A model generated the notes under the pieces. It was given only the letters and a program-made list of their open reading frames with translations. It was not told where the DNA came from and searched no databases. The position numbers and the translations under genes were made by a program. Positions 1-8,578 of a DNA stretch of 48,708 nt are shown here, piece by piece. Positions within the stretch are counted from its first letter, which is position 1. Each line of letters opens with the position of its first letter. The DNA is from Candidatus Poribacteria bacterium (GTDB lineage: Bacteria; Poribacteria; WGA-4E; WGA-3G). The DNA lies in contig PYJD01000030.1 in NCBI GenBank assembly GCA_003635315.1, positions 1-48,708 of the forward strand, in the 5' to 3' direction.

Positions 1-175
1 CAACGGTTTTCCGATCAACACCTATTTTCGCAACGATTTCCTTACGATTTAGCCTTTTCTCACTACAAAATAGGTATAAGGCTTTCAGTCTTTTCTTTTG
101 GTAACCGATTGATGTTTTTCTCATCATTTTTTTCAAATCGGAAACACTTTCTGTAATCTGTGAGGGTTTTAACAT
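1..175 (-). CDS. Partial helix-turn-helix protein, transposase-like N-terminus (cut by window edge)
   Basis: An open frame reads leftward from ATG at 175 off the window edge, giving 58 residues without a stop. The segment KKRLKALYLF followed by NRKEIVAKIGVDRKTV looks like the helix-turn-helix that opens many IS630-type transposases, where a short Lys/Arg-rich helix precedes the recognition helix. No catalytic residue lies inside the window, so the family is inferred from the HTH only. It could equally be a fragment of a transposase or a small DNA-binding protein. No strong ribosome-binding site is seen before the ATG. Confidence 0.5.
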   Translation of the reverse strand, partial: MLKPSQITESVSDLKKMMRKTSIGYQKKRLKALYLFCSEKRLNRKEIVAKIGVDRKTV

Positions 176-805
176 AATTAATATTATTCCTATCAACTAT
201 AAATTTGTAATAAAATATACCAGAAAACAAAAAATATTAAAAGCGTAAATATTAACTGGAAATGGTATAATCACAATTAGTCTGGTAGTTTATGCTACAA
301 TAAGAGACATTTTCAAGTAGAAATGGCATAATACTTAGAAACGTTGTTTTTAATGAAATATGTTTATAGTTTGCCAATATGTTATGTTGTTTATATTGGT
401 TGTCAATGTGTTTTATATCTGTTGTCTGAAAGTTTATTTTTCTTCATTATTTTTTACTATTTTGCATAAGATATCGGATTTTTGGTTATCAATTGCTGTT
501 TTTTGCTACTTTTTCTGAATTCAAGATTGTGATGCTGGCATCGAGAATGGATTGTAGATGGTAAGGAATTAGACCGTAAACTAAGATATTATGGTATATA
601 GATATTTGTGAGAATATAGCCAATATCTTTGTTATTGTAGTATATTTTGCACATTTCTGTGCATATTGTCAATCTATGCCCTATTATGTGCATGTGTGAC
701 GATGTTTTATCTGATAATTATAGGTTTTTTGATGTGAGAAATTGGCATATTAATTGCTAAACATGGATTAGTCAAAAAGTCCAATATTTTAATATCAGAT
801 ACAAT
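176..805. other. Intergenic stretch, very AT-rich, with two AAATGG-TATAAT-type repeats
   Basis: No gene is supported in these 630 bases. Two direct copies of the sequence that ends the MITE-like elements elsewhere in the window are present: GAAATGGTATAATCAC near 259-274 and GAAATGGCATAATAC near 322-336. The matching inverted left end is not seen, so this may be a decayed element. The remainder is low-complexity AT-rich DNA that probably carries promoters for the flanking divergent genes. Confidence 0.5.
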
Positions 806-1705
806 ATGAGTTCAATGTTACACATAGACAATCTACCCACAATATCCATTGGTACAAACCGTGTCACACGGCTTATAATAGGGGGAAACCCGTATAGTGG
901 GATTTCACATAGCACTCCTGCTGCCTCCAAAACCATGGAGGATTATTACACGACGCAACAGATAATTGAGGATTTAAAACAAGCCGAGGAAAATGGGATT
1001 AATACTGTGCTTGCCCGAGCAGATAGGCACATTATGCGAACTCTGAATGAATATTGGAATAGTGGTGGAACAATTCAGTGGATAGCACAGACCCCAAAGG
1101 CAAAAGAATATAATGATCTTAGTACATATTTAGATATAATTGCACAATATAAACCTATAGCAATTTATCATCACGGGGGAACAACTGACGAACTCTATAT
1201 TGAAGGACATATTGATTCACTCCGTGATAGTTTGAAACAGATACGCGATCTTGGTTGTGCAGTAGGGATTGGTACCCATGATCCACAGATCCTTAAATAC
1301 TGTTATTCAGAAGGTTATGATGTTGACTTTTACGTGTGTGCCCTATATAATCATACCCGTCATAGAGAGATGTATCTTGATGATGACCGTGAAGTTGCTG
1401 TTGCAACGATTCAAGCTATTCCATTACCCATCATCGCTATAAAAGTATTGGCTGCTGGAAGAAATGAACCAATTTCAGCTTTCCAATATGCATTAGAGAA
1501 TATCAAACCGGTTGATGCGATGGCAGTAGGTATGTATACAAAATATCAACCGGATCAGATACAGAATAACGCGCTGACTATTGCTAAACTTATCGAGGAA
1601 TCTGAGAATGGAGCGGATAGTAGAACCAGAGGTAATGGATACCCCCGAAGCTGCAGCAGCTTACGACGCGATGGAGCACGGGGAGGTAGACCAAGCCTTC
1701 GTTGA
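806..1705 (+). CDS. Aldo/keto-reductase-like TIM-barrel protein
   Basis: 299 residues. The N-terminus, with TRLIIGGNPYSGISH, resembles the first strand of aldo/keto reductases (a Gly/Asn-rich loop after a hydrophobic strand), and the rest alternates strands and helices as in a TIM barrel (GINTVLARADRH, IAIYHHGG, CAVGIGTHDP, IIAIKVLAAGR). The usual catalytic Tyr/Lys pair cannot be placed with certainty, so substrate and even redox activity are unknown. The barrel appears complete by about residue 270 (LTIAKLIEES); the last 30 or so residues are read out of frame through the start of the next gene and are Arg/Gly/Ser-rich, unlike a natural C-terminus. This suggests that the original stop was lost at a recombination point. 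ATG at 806 is the first start; 815 is an alternative. Neither has a strong ribosome-binding site. Confidence 0.6.
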   Translation: MSSMLHIDNLPTISIGTNRVTRLIIGGNPYSGISHSTPAASKTMEDYYTTQQIIEDLKQAEENGINTVLARADRHIMRTLNEYWNSGGTIQWIAQTPKAKEYNDLSTYLDIIAQYKPIAIYHHGGTTDELYIEGHIDSLRDSLKQIRDLGCAVGIGTHDPQILKYCYSEGYDVDFYVCALYNHTRHREMYLDDDREVAVATIQAIPLPIIAIKVLAAGRNEPISAFQYALENIKPVDAMAVGMYTKYQPDQIQNNALTIAKLIEESENGADSRTRGNGYPRSCSSLRRDGARGGRPSLR

Positions 1706-2261
1706 CCGCGTCATTGCCCTCGGTGCATCAACGGGTCATTTTCTTGATGTCGGTACAGGTCCTGCCCAAATTCCTATCCTCCTTGCCAAAGCCTGTCCCA
1801 ACATACAAATAACAGCCATAGACTTATCTGAAGAGATGTTGAAAATTGCAGAACAACATGTTATTAATGCTGGTTTGAGTGATCGGATAACGCTTCAACT
1901 TGTTGATGCTAAGGACCTACCGTTCCCTGATAAGTCATTTGATGGATTAATTTCGAATAGTATTGTTCACCATATACATGATGCATTACGTGCCCTTATT
2001 AATATGGGTAGAGTTGTGAAATCGAAGGGTTTGGTGTTAATTCGAGATCTAATACGTCCTGAAACTATTGCAGATGCCCAAGGATTTGTTGATAGATATG
2101 CTGGGGATGACACACCTTACCAACAGAAGCTATATTACGATTCCTTCCTTGCTTCTTTTACCATTGCTGAAGTTAATGAGATGTTGATTAAGATGGATAT
2201 ACCGGGTGCTGAAGTTGTGCAGAGTAGTGATCGACATTGGTCTATTGAACGTGCTGGTTGA
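1608..2261 (+). CDS. Class I SAM-dependent methyltransferase
   Basis: 217 residues from ATG 1608, chosen because GAGGA lies 8 bases upstream. Motif I (FLDVGTGPAQIP) and the acidic motif II (ITAIDLSEEML), followed by QLVDAKDLPFPDKSFD, define a Rossmann-fold methyltransferase of the UbiE/Methyltransf_11 type. NSIVHHIHDALRAL matches the post-strand-4 region. The substrate is unknown. The gene overlaps the upstream reductase-like frame by 98 bases. Its first ~190 bases are clearly richer in G+C than its remainder, so the 5' part looks like a recombined segment. A decayed copy of its 3' end lies 0.9 kb downstream (3127-3228). Confidence 0.8.
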   Translation: MERIVEPEVMDTPEAAAAYDAMEHGEVDQAFVDRVIALGASTGHFLDVGTGPAQIPILLAKACPNIQITAIDLSEEMLKIAEQHVINAGLSDRITLQLVDAKDLPFPDKSFDGLISNSIVHHIHDALRALINMGRVVKSKGLVLIRDLIRPETIADAQGFVDRYAGDDTPYQQKLYYDSFLASFTIAEVNEMLIKMDIPGAEVVQSSDRHWSIERAG

Positions 2262-2314
2262 TTGTCTGAATTGTGAATTAGAAAATAAGAAAGATTGGCA
2301 AGGTTAGACACATC

Positions 2315-2674
2315 TTATGTATTTATAGGTTCATATTCAATCACTGTCGCGATTGCTGTAACAATTAACTGCATGTTGGAAGGCAAGACCTGTCCGATTT
2401 TCCTAACAAACCGCAGGGTATCAATACCTCTTAGTTGTAATGTATCAACTACCGAGGTTTTTGTGAGACCATTTATGATATTTGGTTCTAACCTCACATG
2501 CCAAAGGTTACCTGCAAAGGAGTTTTTCCATTCTGTTATCGGGGCGATAAGCCGAATCGGTAACACACCGATTTCATCAGAATTCATTACAACAACAGGG
2601 CGCGTTTTTTGGATTTCTGTTCCAAGAGTCGGATTCATATCCGCTAACCAAATGTGCCCGCGCCTAATATTCAT
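2315..2674 (-). CDS. mazF: MazF/PemK-family mRNA interferase toxin
   Basis: 119 residues from ATG 2674, which overlaps the end of the upstream antitoxin gene (GATGAATATTAG is shared). The opening RRGHIWLADMNPTLGTEIQ followed by KTRPVVVMNSD is the signature of the MazF/PemK/ChpA fold: the first strand, the substrate-binding loop and the conserved Arg-Pro-Val. The family cleaves single-stranded mRNA at short motifs to arrest translation when its antitoxin is degraded. VLPSNMQLIVTAIATVIEY matches the C-terminal helix. Gene order (antitoxin first, toxin overlapping) is typical for translational coupling. A longer in-frame start at 2725 exists, but it would lie inside the antitoxin gene. Confidence 0.88.
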   Translation of the reverse strand: MNIRRGHIWLADMNPTLGTEIQKTRPVVVMNSDEIGVLPIRLIAPITEWKNSFAGNLWHVRLEPNIINGLTKTSVVDTLQLRGIDTLRFVRKIGQVLPSNMQLIVTAIATVIEYEPINT

Positions 2675-2921
2675 CAATGAAATCTCCTGTTTGCCATTCG
2701 ATTCGTTCATCTGCTGTTTCTTCATAATGAGCTTTCATTTGTTCTGCCTGTTGTGATAGAACTTGACGGCGTTCATCTACCGAAAGACGCATAAAAGCCG
2801 CTTGAGGTGATTGTGATTCCCCTGCCACCAACTCAGCTAACAAGCAGTATGCTAACGGTAACTCCGATTCTGGAATTTTTGTGATTAGCTGCTGGACCTC
2901 AGCGTATGTGATTGTTTTCAT
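2664..2921 (-). CDS. Putative antitoxin of the MazF pair
   Basis: 85 residues from ATG 2921, preceded by GGAGAGGAAG as ribosome-binding site. It is acidic, probably helical, and ends in WQTGDFIDEY, a tail of the kind seen in short antitoxins that wrap their MazF partner. No AbrB or RHH DNA-binding domain is obvious, so the family is not certain; the identification rests on its size and 11-base overlap with the mazF start. Autoregulation by the pair is likely by analogy, but no operator could be identified. Confidence 0.7.
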   Translation of the reverse strand: MKTITYAEVQQLITKIPESELPLAYCLLAELVAGESQSPQAAFMRLSVDERRQVLSQQAEQMKAHYEETADERIEWQTGDFIDEY

Positions 2922-3126
2922 CTTCCTCTCCTGCTGTAATAGTAATACAGTGTGCAACATGTTGCAACACAACATTTCAACTTTGGATAGTTCAGTAGAA
3001 TTATACAACTTTCTCATGCAAAGTGTCAAGAAATAACAGATGTAATGAATTAAGTTTGATATGTATATGAAATATCCCCAATGACTTTCTTTAGAATAAA
3101 ATTATACCCCGATTTTCTCCCTTGTC

Positions 3127-3228
3127 TCTTTTACTATTGCAGAAGTTAATAAGATGTTGATTCAGATGAATATACCTGGTGCAGTCGTAGTGCAGAGTAC
3201 TGATCGGCTTTGGTCAATTGTATTTTAA
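3127..3228 (+). pseudogene. Remnant of a methyltransferase 3' end (duplicate of the 1608-2261 gene)
   Basis: A 34-codon in-frame remnant reading SFTIAEVNKMLIQMNIPGA then VVVQSTDRLWSIVF and a TAA stop. It aligns without gaps to the last 30 or so residues of the upstream methyltransferase (SFTIAEVNEMLIKMDIPGA, VVQSSDRHWSIERAG), and the DNA is also clearly similar. There is no start codon or N-terminal part. The toxin-antitoxin pair lies exactly between the complete gene and this remnant. Confidence 0.8.
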
Positions 3229-3315
3229 TTTTTCAGTTAACATAAATCATGTTATAATATCTATATAAATTGAAGAAAATGAACTGGTATGTATCTAAAC
3301 TTTGGAGGAATTGAG

Positions 3316-4059
3316 ATGTTGAGAGTTCTTTTTGTATTGTTAATCTGCACAACTTTCGTAATTATGAGTACAAATTTCGCTGTAGGTGCAGATGGTTTAG
3401 TGGGTTTTTGGCCGTTTGATGAAGATGCTGGTGGAAAGGCTTCAGACGTAACTGGTAATGGACATGATGGTGAGATTAAAGGTGCACCGAAATGGGTTGA
3501 AGGAAAGTTTGGATCAGCGCTTGAATTTGACGGGAAAGATGATTATGTGCTTGTCGCCGATCATGACGCCTTGGATATAGAAAACAATATTACGATGATG
3601 GCATGGTTCAGTCCAAGTGATGTGCTTACCAGTCGTCGTTTAATGGTAAAAAATGATTCCATATTTGTTATCTTTGATTTTGGAAATAAGGACAGTATAG
3701 ACTTTCTTGTGAAGCCGGATAATTTATTCGCTGAATCTAAAACAACAGAGTGGAAAATAGGGGAATGGTACCACTTTGCAGGAACTTTTGATGGGAAAAA
3801 ACTACGGGTTTATATTAATGGTCAACTTGAAGGAGAAGCTGCGAACTCAACTCCGATTGCACCTTCAGATTTAGATCTATGGATTGGTGGAGATGACTAT
3901 GGACGTCCAACGGATTTCTTTCCCGGAAAAATCGATGAAGTTCGCATATATGATAAGACATTAAATCAAGCGGATATTAGGAAGATTATGGATACACCCC
4001 AAGATGTTCAAGCACTTGGCAAATTAACTACTACGTGGGGAAACATCAAAGGTAAATAA
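3316..4059 (+). CDS. Secreted LamG/concanavalin A-like domain protein
   Basis: 247 residues. ATG 3316 is chosen because GGAGG lies 7 bases upstream (TTTGGAGGAATTGAG). A hydrophobic N-terminus (LRVLFVLLICTTFVIM) followed by FAVGAD is a signal peptide. The mature part is one LamG_3 jelly roll: GLVGFWPFDEDAGGKASDVT, EFDGKDDYVLVAD, ITMMAWFSP, WYHFAGTFDGKKLRVYING and GKIDEVRIYDKTL are the diagnostic strands. Such domains bind carbohydrate or act as surface adhesion modules; here it stands alone without an enzyme domain. A TATAAT-like -10 box is present at 3253-3258. Only 9 bases separate it from gpmI, so they may be co-transcribed. Confidence 0.85.
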   Translation: MLRVLFVLLICTTFVIMSTNFAVGADGLVGFWPFDEDAGGKASDVTGNGHDGEIKGAPKWVEGKFGSALEFDGKDDYVLVADHDALDIENNITMMAWFSPSDVLTSRRLMVKNDSIFVIFDFGNKDSIDFLVKPDNLFAESKTTEWKIGEWYHFAGTFDGKKLRVYINGQLEGEAANSTPIAPSDLDLWIGGDDYGRPTDFFPGKIDEVRIYDKTLNQADIRKIMDTPQDVQALGKLTTTWGNIKGK

Positions 4060-4068
4060 GGAATTTAT

Positions 4069-5688
4069 ATGACAAGCGAGCAAAAACGCCCTGTCGTACT
4101 CATCATACGAGATGGATGGGGCAACAATCCATATCCTGAATATCAGGAATCCAACGCTGTTCACTTAGCGAATACACCTGTAGATGACTGGATGCGGGAA
4201 AACTATCCGCATATAACGATTCACACCTCTGGAGAAGATGTCGGTCTACCTGCAGGTGTAATTGGTAACAGTGAGGTCGGTCATCAAAATATCGGTGCTG
4301 GACGGATAGTCAATCAGGAATTACTCCGTATCAGTAATATGATTCGTTCAGGTGAATTTGCTCAGAACGAAGTACTCTTACAAGCAATATCTCATGTAAA
4401 AAATAGTGGAACGAATTTGCACCTTATGGGTTTGGCAAGTGATGCGGGAGTACATAGTTCGCTTGAACATCTATACGGATTACTTAGGCTTGCAAAAGAA
4501 CATGGAATAAAAAAAGATCAAGTACTTGTACATAACTTTAGTGATGGACGTGATTGTCAACCGGATCTTGGTATAAAGTTCTGTGAAGAGATCGAAGCTA
4601 AATTGGAGGAGATAGGTGTAGGAAAAATAGCATCGGTCATCGGTAGATTTTATGCCATGGACCGGGATGATAGGTGGGAACGGGTCGAAATAGCCTATCG
4701 TTTATTAACAGAAGGAAGTGATTCCTATGTTAATAAGGCAGCGATGGCATATCGTGAATATTATGATAATCCTGATGATGATAACCGTAGAGGTGATGAA
4801 TTCATACGACCTACTGTGGTATTAGGGGATGATGGTAAACCGTTACCAAGGATTTCTGACGGTGATTCGGTTATATTTTATAACTTTCGGGGGGATCGTC
4901 CAAGGGAGTTAACAAAGGCATTTTGTTTAGAAACATTTCCGTATGATGGTGAAGGAAAAGATGGTGTTACGCGTCTAATGGGTTTTAAACGGAATTGTAA
5001 ATTAAGCGTTAACTTTATTACGATGACAGAATATGAACAAGGGATGCCCGTAGATGCGGCTATTAAGAAGCCACCGAAGATGGCGAACACCCTTGGTTCG
5101 TATGTAAGTGATGCAGGTTTAACCCAATTTCGTTGTGCTGAAACAGAGAAGTTCCCTCATGTAACGTTCTTTTTTAATGACTATCGTGACGAACCGTATG
5201 AAGGTGAAGACCGTCAGATTATCGCCTCTCCTCGTGAGGTAACTACTTACGATCAGAAACCGGAAATGTCAGCTCCTGAAGTTACACAGGAGATGTTAAA
5301 AAGAATAGAATCTGAAAAATACGATCTAATAGTCTTAAATTATGCGAATGGTGATATGGTAGGTCACACCGGTTCACTTTCTGCTGCGATAAAAGCAGTT
5401 GAAGCGGTGGATACAGGTGTTGGCAAGATAGTCAAAGCAGTATTAGATAAAGGTGGTTCTCTGGTTGTAACTGCGGATCATGGTAATTGTGAGCAGATGA
5501 TAGATCCTGAGACTGGTGGCATCCATACTGCACATACAACCTATGATGTTGATCTCATCGTAGTTGATGAATCATATAAGGGACAGGAACTTCGTTCAGG
5601 TGGACGACTTGCAGATATTGCACCGACAGTGCTTAATCTATTGGGGTTACCTCAACCCTCAGAAATGACTGGTGTATCCTTAATTTAA
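4069..5688 (+). CDS. gpmI: 2,3-bisphosphoglycerate-independent phosphoglycerate mutase
   Basis: 539 residues, close to the family's usual ~510-550. It interconverts 3- and 2-phosphoglycerate in glycolysis using two Mn ions and a phosphoserine. Visible landmarks: VVLIIRDGWG (first metal Asp), GNSEVGHQNIGAGRIV with the phosphorylated Ser, LMGLASDAGVHSS, HNFSDGRDC, RFYAMDRDDRWER, FYNFRGDRPREL, NYANGDMVGHTG and VTADHGNCEQM (metal Asp and His). All key motifs are intact. TAAGGA precedes the ATG by 7 bases. Confidence 0.97.
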   Translation: MTSEQKRPVVLIIRDGWGNNPYPEYQESNAVHLANTPVDDWMRENYPHITIHTSGEDVGLPAGVIGNSEVGHQNIGAGRIVNQELLRISNMIRSGEFAQNEVLLQAISHVKNSGTNLHLMGLASDAGVHSSLEHLYGLLRLAKEHGIKKDQVLVHNFSDGRDCQPDLGIKFCEEIEAKLEEIGVGKIASVIGRFYAMDRDDRWERVEIAYRLLTEGSDSYVNKAAMAYREYYDNPDDDNRRGDEFIRPTVVLGDDGKPLPRISDGDSVIFYNFRGDRPRELTKAFCLETFPYDGEGKDGVTRLMGFKRNCKLSVNFITMTEYEQGMPVDAAIKKPPKMANTLGSYVSDAGLTQFRCAETEKFPHVTFFFNDYRDEPYEGEDRQIIASPREVTTYDQKPEMSAPEVTQEMLKRIESEKYDLIVLNYANGDMVGHTGSLSAAIKAVEAVDTGVGKIVKAVLDKGGSLVVTADHGNCEQMIDPETGGIHTAHTTYDVDLIVVDESYKGQELRSGGRLADIAPTVLNLLGLPQPSEMTGVSLI

Positions 5689-5747
5689 AGAGAAACATTA
5701 GAGTTTCATAAGTCATGAAGCTTTAATCAAACTTAGGAGATTTTGGC

Positions 5748-6743
5748 ATGTCTTCATTGATAGATCAAGAAGTTCGGAGCGATTTTCGCTTATTTGCAGG
5801 TAGAGCAAATCCTGCTTTAGCAAAAGAGATCGCTGGAATTTTAGGTGTTGAACTTGGTAAGATTTCGATTGGACCCTTCCCGAATAGTGAAACACGTGTT
5901 CAGATAGAGGAGAGTATTCGCGGTACAGATATTTATATCATTCAACCAACCTGTGAACCTGCGAATGAAACCCTTATGGAGCTGCTCATTACAATAGATG
6001 CTATGAAAAGGGCATCTGCCAGACAAATTACTGCAATTATTCCTTACTTTGGATATGCACGCCAAGATCATAAAACAACAGGTCGTGAACCGATTAGTGC
6101 TAAGCTTGTTGCTAACCTATTGACAACTGCAGGTGCAAGTCGTGTGATGGCAATTGACCTACACGTACCTCAGATTCAAGGTTTCTTTGATATTCCGATG
6201 GATCATCTTACTGCCCTCACAACCTTAGCAAACTATTTCAAAGAGAAAGACATTGATGATGGTGTGATCGTTGCGCCAGATGCTGGTCGTGCTAAGTTGG
6301 CTGAGAAATATTCTGATATCCTACGTCTGCCCTTAGCAATAATGCATAAACGGAGAAATGGGAATAACGGTAATGATGTCAAATTTGTTGAACTTGTTGG
6401 TGAAGTTGAAGGAAAGACACCAATCATAATTGACGATGAGATAGCAACAGGTGGTAGCATTCATCAGCAGGCACAAGCCTTGGCAGCTGCAGGGGCGGAA
6501 CCGGCTTATGTTAGTATCACTCACGGCGTCTTTGTTGGCGCGGCGTTAGAAAGACTTCAACATCCTTCTATTCGGGAAGTCGTCGCAACCGATACCATAC
6601 CAATTCCTGCAGAAAAACAATTAGATGGTAAAATACATGTACTTTCGATTGCCCCTCTAATTGCTGCGGCAATTTTGAGAGTACATCAACATCGATCTGT
6701 TAGTCAGGTATTCAGAGAACAACATCTCGTTTTTCCAGTTTAA
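5748..6743 (+). CDS. prs: Ribose-phosphate pyrophosphokinase
   Basis: 331 residues. It makes PRPP from ribose 5-phosphate and ATP for nucleotide, His and Trp synthesis. Landmarks: RLFAGRANPALAKEI at the N-terminus, IPYFGYARQDHKTTGREPIS (ATP flexible loop, with the class I Tyr-Ala-Arg-Gln-Asp), MAIDLHVPQIQGFFDIPMDHL, APDAGRAKLA and the PRPP loop IIIDDEIATGGSI. The canonical D-DMIDTGGT loop is slightly altered (DDEIATGGS), but the acidic pair and the TGG are kept. TTAGGAG lies upstream of the ATG. It follows gpmI by 59 bases on the same strand and may share its transcript. Confidence 0.95.
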   Translation: MSSLIDQEVRSDFRLFAGRANPALAKEIAGILGVELGKISIGPFPNSETRVQIEESIRGTDIYIIQPTCEPANETLMELLITIDAMKRASARQITAIIPYFGYARQDHKTTGREPISAKLVANLLTTAGASRVMAIDLHVPQIQGFFDIPMDHLTALTTLANYFKEKDIDDGVIVAPDAGRAKLAEKYSDILRLPLAIMHKRRNGNNGNDVKFVELVGEVEGKTPIIIDDEIATGGSIHQQAQALAAAGAEPAYVSITHGVFVGAALERLQHPSIREVVATDTIPIPAEKQLDGKIHVLSIAPLIAAAILRVHQHRSVSQVFREQHLVFPV

Positions 6744-6770
6744 TGGAGTATTTCGACTGAATAAGTACAG

Positions 6771-7865
6771 ATGATACCCGTTCTTTACCTTAGCCATACA
6801 GGTGCAAGTGTTGGGGGAGGAGAAAAACAACTCTACTATCTTCTTACACATTTAGATCGAAAAAAATATCAACCTATTGTTGTTTTTCCAGAAGATGGGG
6901 TATTTGCTGACCAAGTGAGGAAAGCAGATATTCCATCTTTTATTTTAAATTTACCCCATTGGCGTAGGGTCATCTCACGACTCTCCCGTAATAGGGCAGC
7001 TGCTAATTTAACTAAACTTGCCGAGAAGCATGACATACAGATCATCCATACATCTGATTCATGGTTTAACCCGTATATTCTACAACTCAAAAAACGATTG
7101 AAAATACCTGTCATTTCTCATGTCCGCAATTTACTGACTTCTCATCAGGTATCCAAGTATTCCTTTGCTGATATGGATTATATAATTTCTATATCGGAAC
7201 AGAGTAAAATTCCTCTAATCGAATCCGGTATTTCTATGGAAAAGATTGAAGTCATTTTGAACTGTGTGGACCTTAATGAATTTACACCTAGTTTGGAAAA
7301 GGATAAAAGATCAACAGATGATTTTACAATCGGAATTATAGGCAGAATTGAACCGTTTAAACAACAGAAGAACTTCGTTGAGATTGCAAACATTGTGAAT
7401 AAACAGTGCAAAAACGTCCAATTTCAGATAATTGGTGATGTACTCGAAATTCCTAAACACCAGAGTTATTTTAGAGATGTACAAGATTTAGTACAGCAAT
7501 ATGGGTTGGATGATGTGATGCATTTCACAGGATTTAGGAACGATATACCGATGATTTTACAACAAATTGATCTACTGGTTACCCTTTCTGCGGGAAGTGT
7601 AATAGCTGAAGCGATGGCATCTGGAAAACCTGTAATTGGTACGGCAGTGGGTAGCACATCTGATATGATAGTTGATGGATTAACGGGTTGGGTGATTCCA
7701 GAAGATTCAATTGCGTTGATGGATGACAGAATTGTTCAACTATATAAAGACCCAAAGATGTGTGAAGAATTTGGCGTTGCAGCAAGAAAACATGCTGAAT
7801 CACATTTTGGAATTGATCAGCATGTTCATAGAATACAGAATATATACCAGAAATTACTTGGATAG
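6771..7865 (+). CDS. Glycosyltransferase family 4 protein
   Basis: 364 residues with a GT-B fold. The N-terminal half opens with VLYLSHTGASVGGGEKQLYY, the acceptor-side Gly-rich loop of GT4 enzymes; the C-terminal half has IGIIGRIEPFKQQKNFVEI, FTGFRNDIPMIL and SAGSVIAEAMASGKPVIGT, the nucleotide-sugar EX7E region. It transfers a sugar, probably to a cell-surface glycan or lipid, but donor and acceptor cannot be read from the sequence. The gene starts 27 bases after prs on the same strand. No signal peptide; expected at the cytoplasmic face of the membrane. Confidence 0.9.
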   Translation: MIPVLYLSHTGASVGGGEKQLYYLLTHLDRKKYQPIVVFPEDGVFADQVRKADIPSFILNLPHWRRVISRLSRNRAAANLTKLAEKHDIQIIHTSDSWFNPYILQLKKRLKIPVISHVRNLLTSHQVSKYSFADMDYIISISEQSKIPLIESGISMEKIEVILNCVDLNEFTPSLEKDKRSTDDFTIGIIGRIEPFKQQKNFVEIANIVNKQCKNVQFQIIGDVLEIPKHQSYFRDVQDLVQQYGLDDVMHFTGFRNDIPMILQQIDLLVTLSAGSVIAEAMASGKPVIGTAVGSTSDMIVDGLTGWVIPEDSIALMDDRIVQLYKDPKMCEEFGVAARKHAESHFGIDQHVHRIQNIYQKLLG

Positions 7866-7977
7866 AAATAAAATTGCAATCAAGACATTAATTGTGTAAA
7901 ATTAACATAAATACAATATTATTTATACATTGAGAATTCAGGACAATATTCAAGCATACATTCCAAAGGAGGTCTAC

Positions 7978-8382
7978 ATGAATCCAAGATTTGAAGCCAA
8001 CAATTCTGACGAACTTGACGTAGCATTACAACATTATAATCATTTTCATGATGATTATGTTGCCGAGATAGATATTAAGTTTGACAACTATAAAGCAATT
8101 AACGAGGATGGTAGGTCTACTGGGATAGGTGATGCGGATAAGACTGTTATTCTCACCGTGAACACCCACCCTTATGGTTTGGAACATAACCGACTTGTTC
8201 GTGTTGAATTTCAGGATGTTAAAACATTTGAAATAATCTCATCCGAGGAATCTGGACCAAAGTGGGGAGTTACTGGTGTTTATTCAGACGATCAGAATAC
8301 AGATATTTTTTGGGATTTTTTACCTATCTGTACCGGATCACGGTATATAGTACTTTGTGATAAGATTATATTTTCAGATTAA
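7978..8382 (+). CDS. Hypothetical protein, 134 residues
   Basis: The start at 7978 is set by an excellent ribosome-binding site (AAAGGAGGT, 4 bases before ATG). The protein has no signal peptide or membrane segment, is acidic, and looks mostly beta-stranded (TVILTVNTHPYGLEHNRLV, VEFQDVKTFEIIS, YIVLCDKIIF). I do not recognise a family. Repeated hydrophobic-strand patterns ending in FSD suggest a small beta-sandwich, but this is only an impression. It stands alone between the GT4 gene and the PhyH gene. Confidence 0.65.
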   Translation: MNPRFEANNSDELDVALQHYNHFHDDYVAEIDIKFDNYKAINEDGRSTGIGDADKTVILTVNTHPYGLEHNRLVRVEFQDVKTFEIISSEESGPKWGVTGVYSDDQNTDIFWDFLPICTGSRYIVLCDKIIFSD

Positions 8383-8446
8383 GGAAACCGTATAAAAGTA
8401 CAAAGAGTGAATGTGTTAATTATAGTAGATTTTGTATTCAATATTG

Positions 8447-8470
8447 AGCGGTTACAAACCGCTTCTACCG
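8447..8470. repeat. REP-like palindrome, subfamily CGGTT-ACA-AACCG
   Basis: AGCGGTT-ACA-AACCGCT forms a 7-bp stem with a 3-base loop, followed by TCTACC. The same core, with an altered outer stem, occurs near 9754-9776 (GGTTCGGTT-ACA-AACCGAACC, then TACC), and half of it near 13286. The remainder of the 8383-8578 intergenic stretch holds no gene. Confidence 0.6.
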
Positions 8471-8578
8471 TGTAGTAGAGATATGTAGTATTTATTCAAA
8501 ATTCACCATTGTAAGTTCACTTAATCTAACCACCAATAAATTATTTTCTTACCAACATCAGATTTAGGAGAAGACCTG

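Noticed and set aside
265..278. 14-base identity (GTATAATCACAATT) to the mini-CRISPR spacer, at first taken as a second target
   Set aside because: The match covers spacer positions 11-24 only; positions 1-10 (the seed) do not match and there is no CCA. In AT-rich DNA this is probably chance.
1697..1705. TGA ending the reductase-like gene as another possible Sec codon
   Set aside because: It lies in the out-of-frame overlap with the methyltransferase; no homologous protein continues after it and no CxxC-type context exists.
7863..7875. GAAATAAAATTG, 12 bases shared with the mini-CRISPR spacer strand, after the GT4 gene
   Set aside because: Low-complexity AT-rich match outside the seed; expected by chance.
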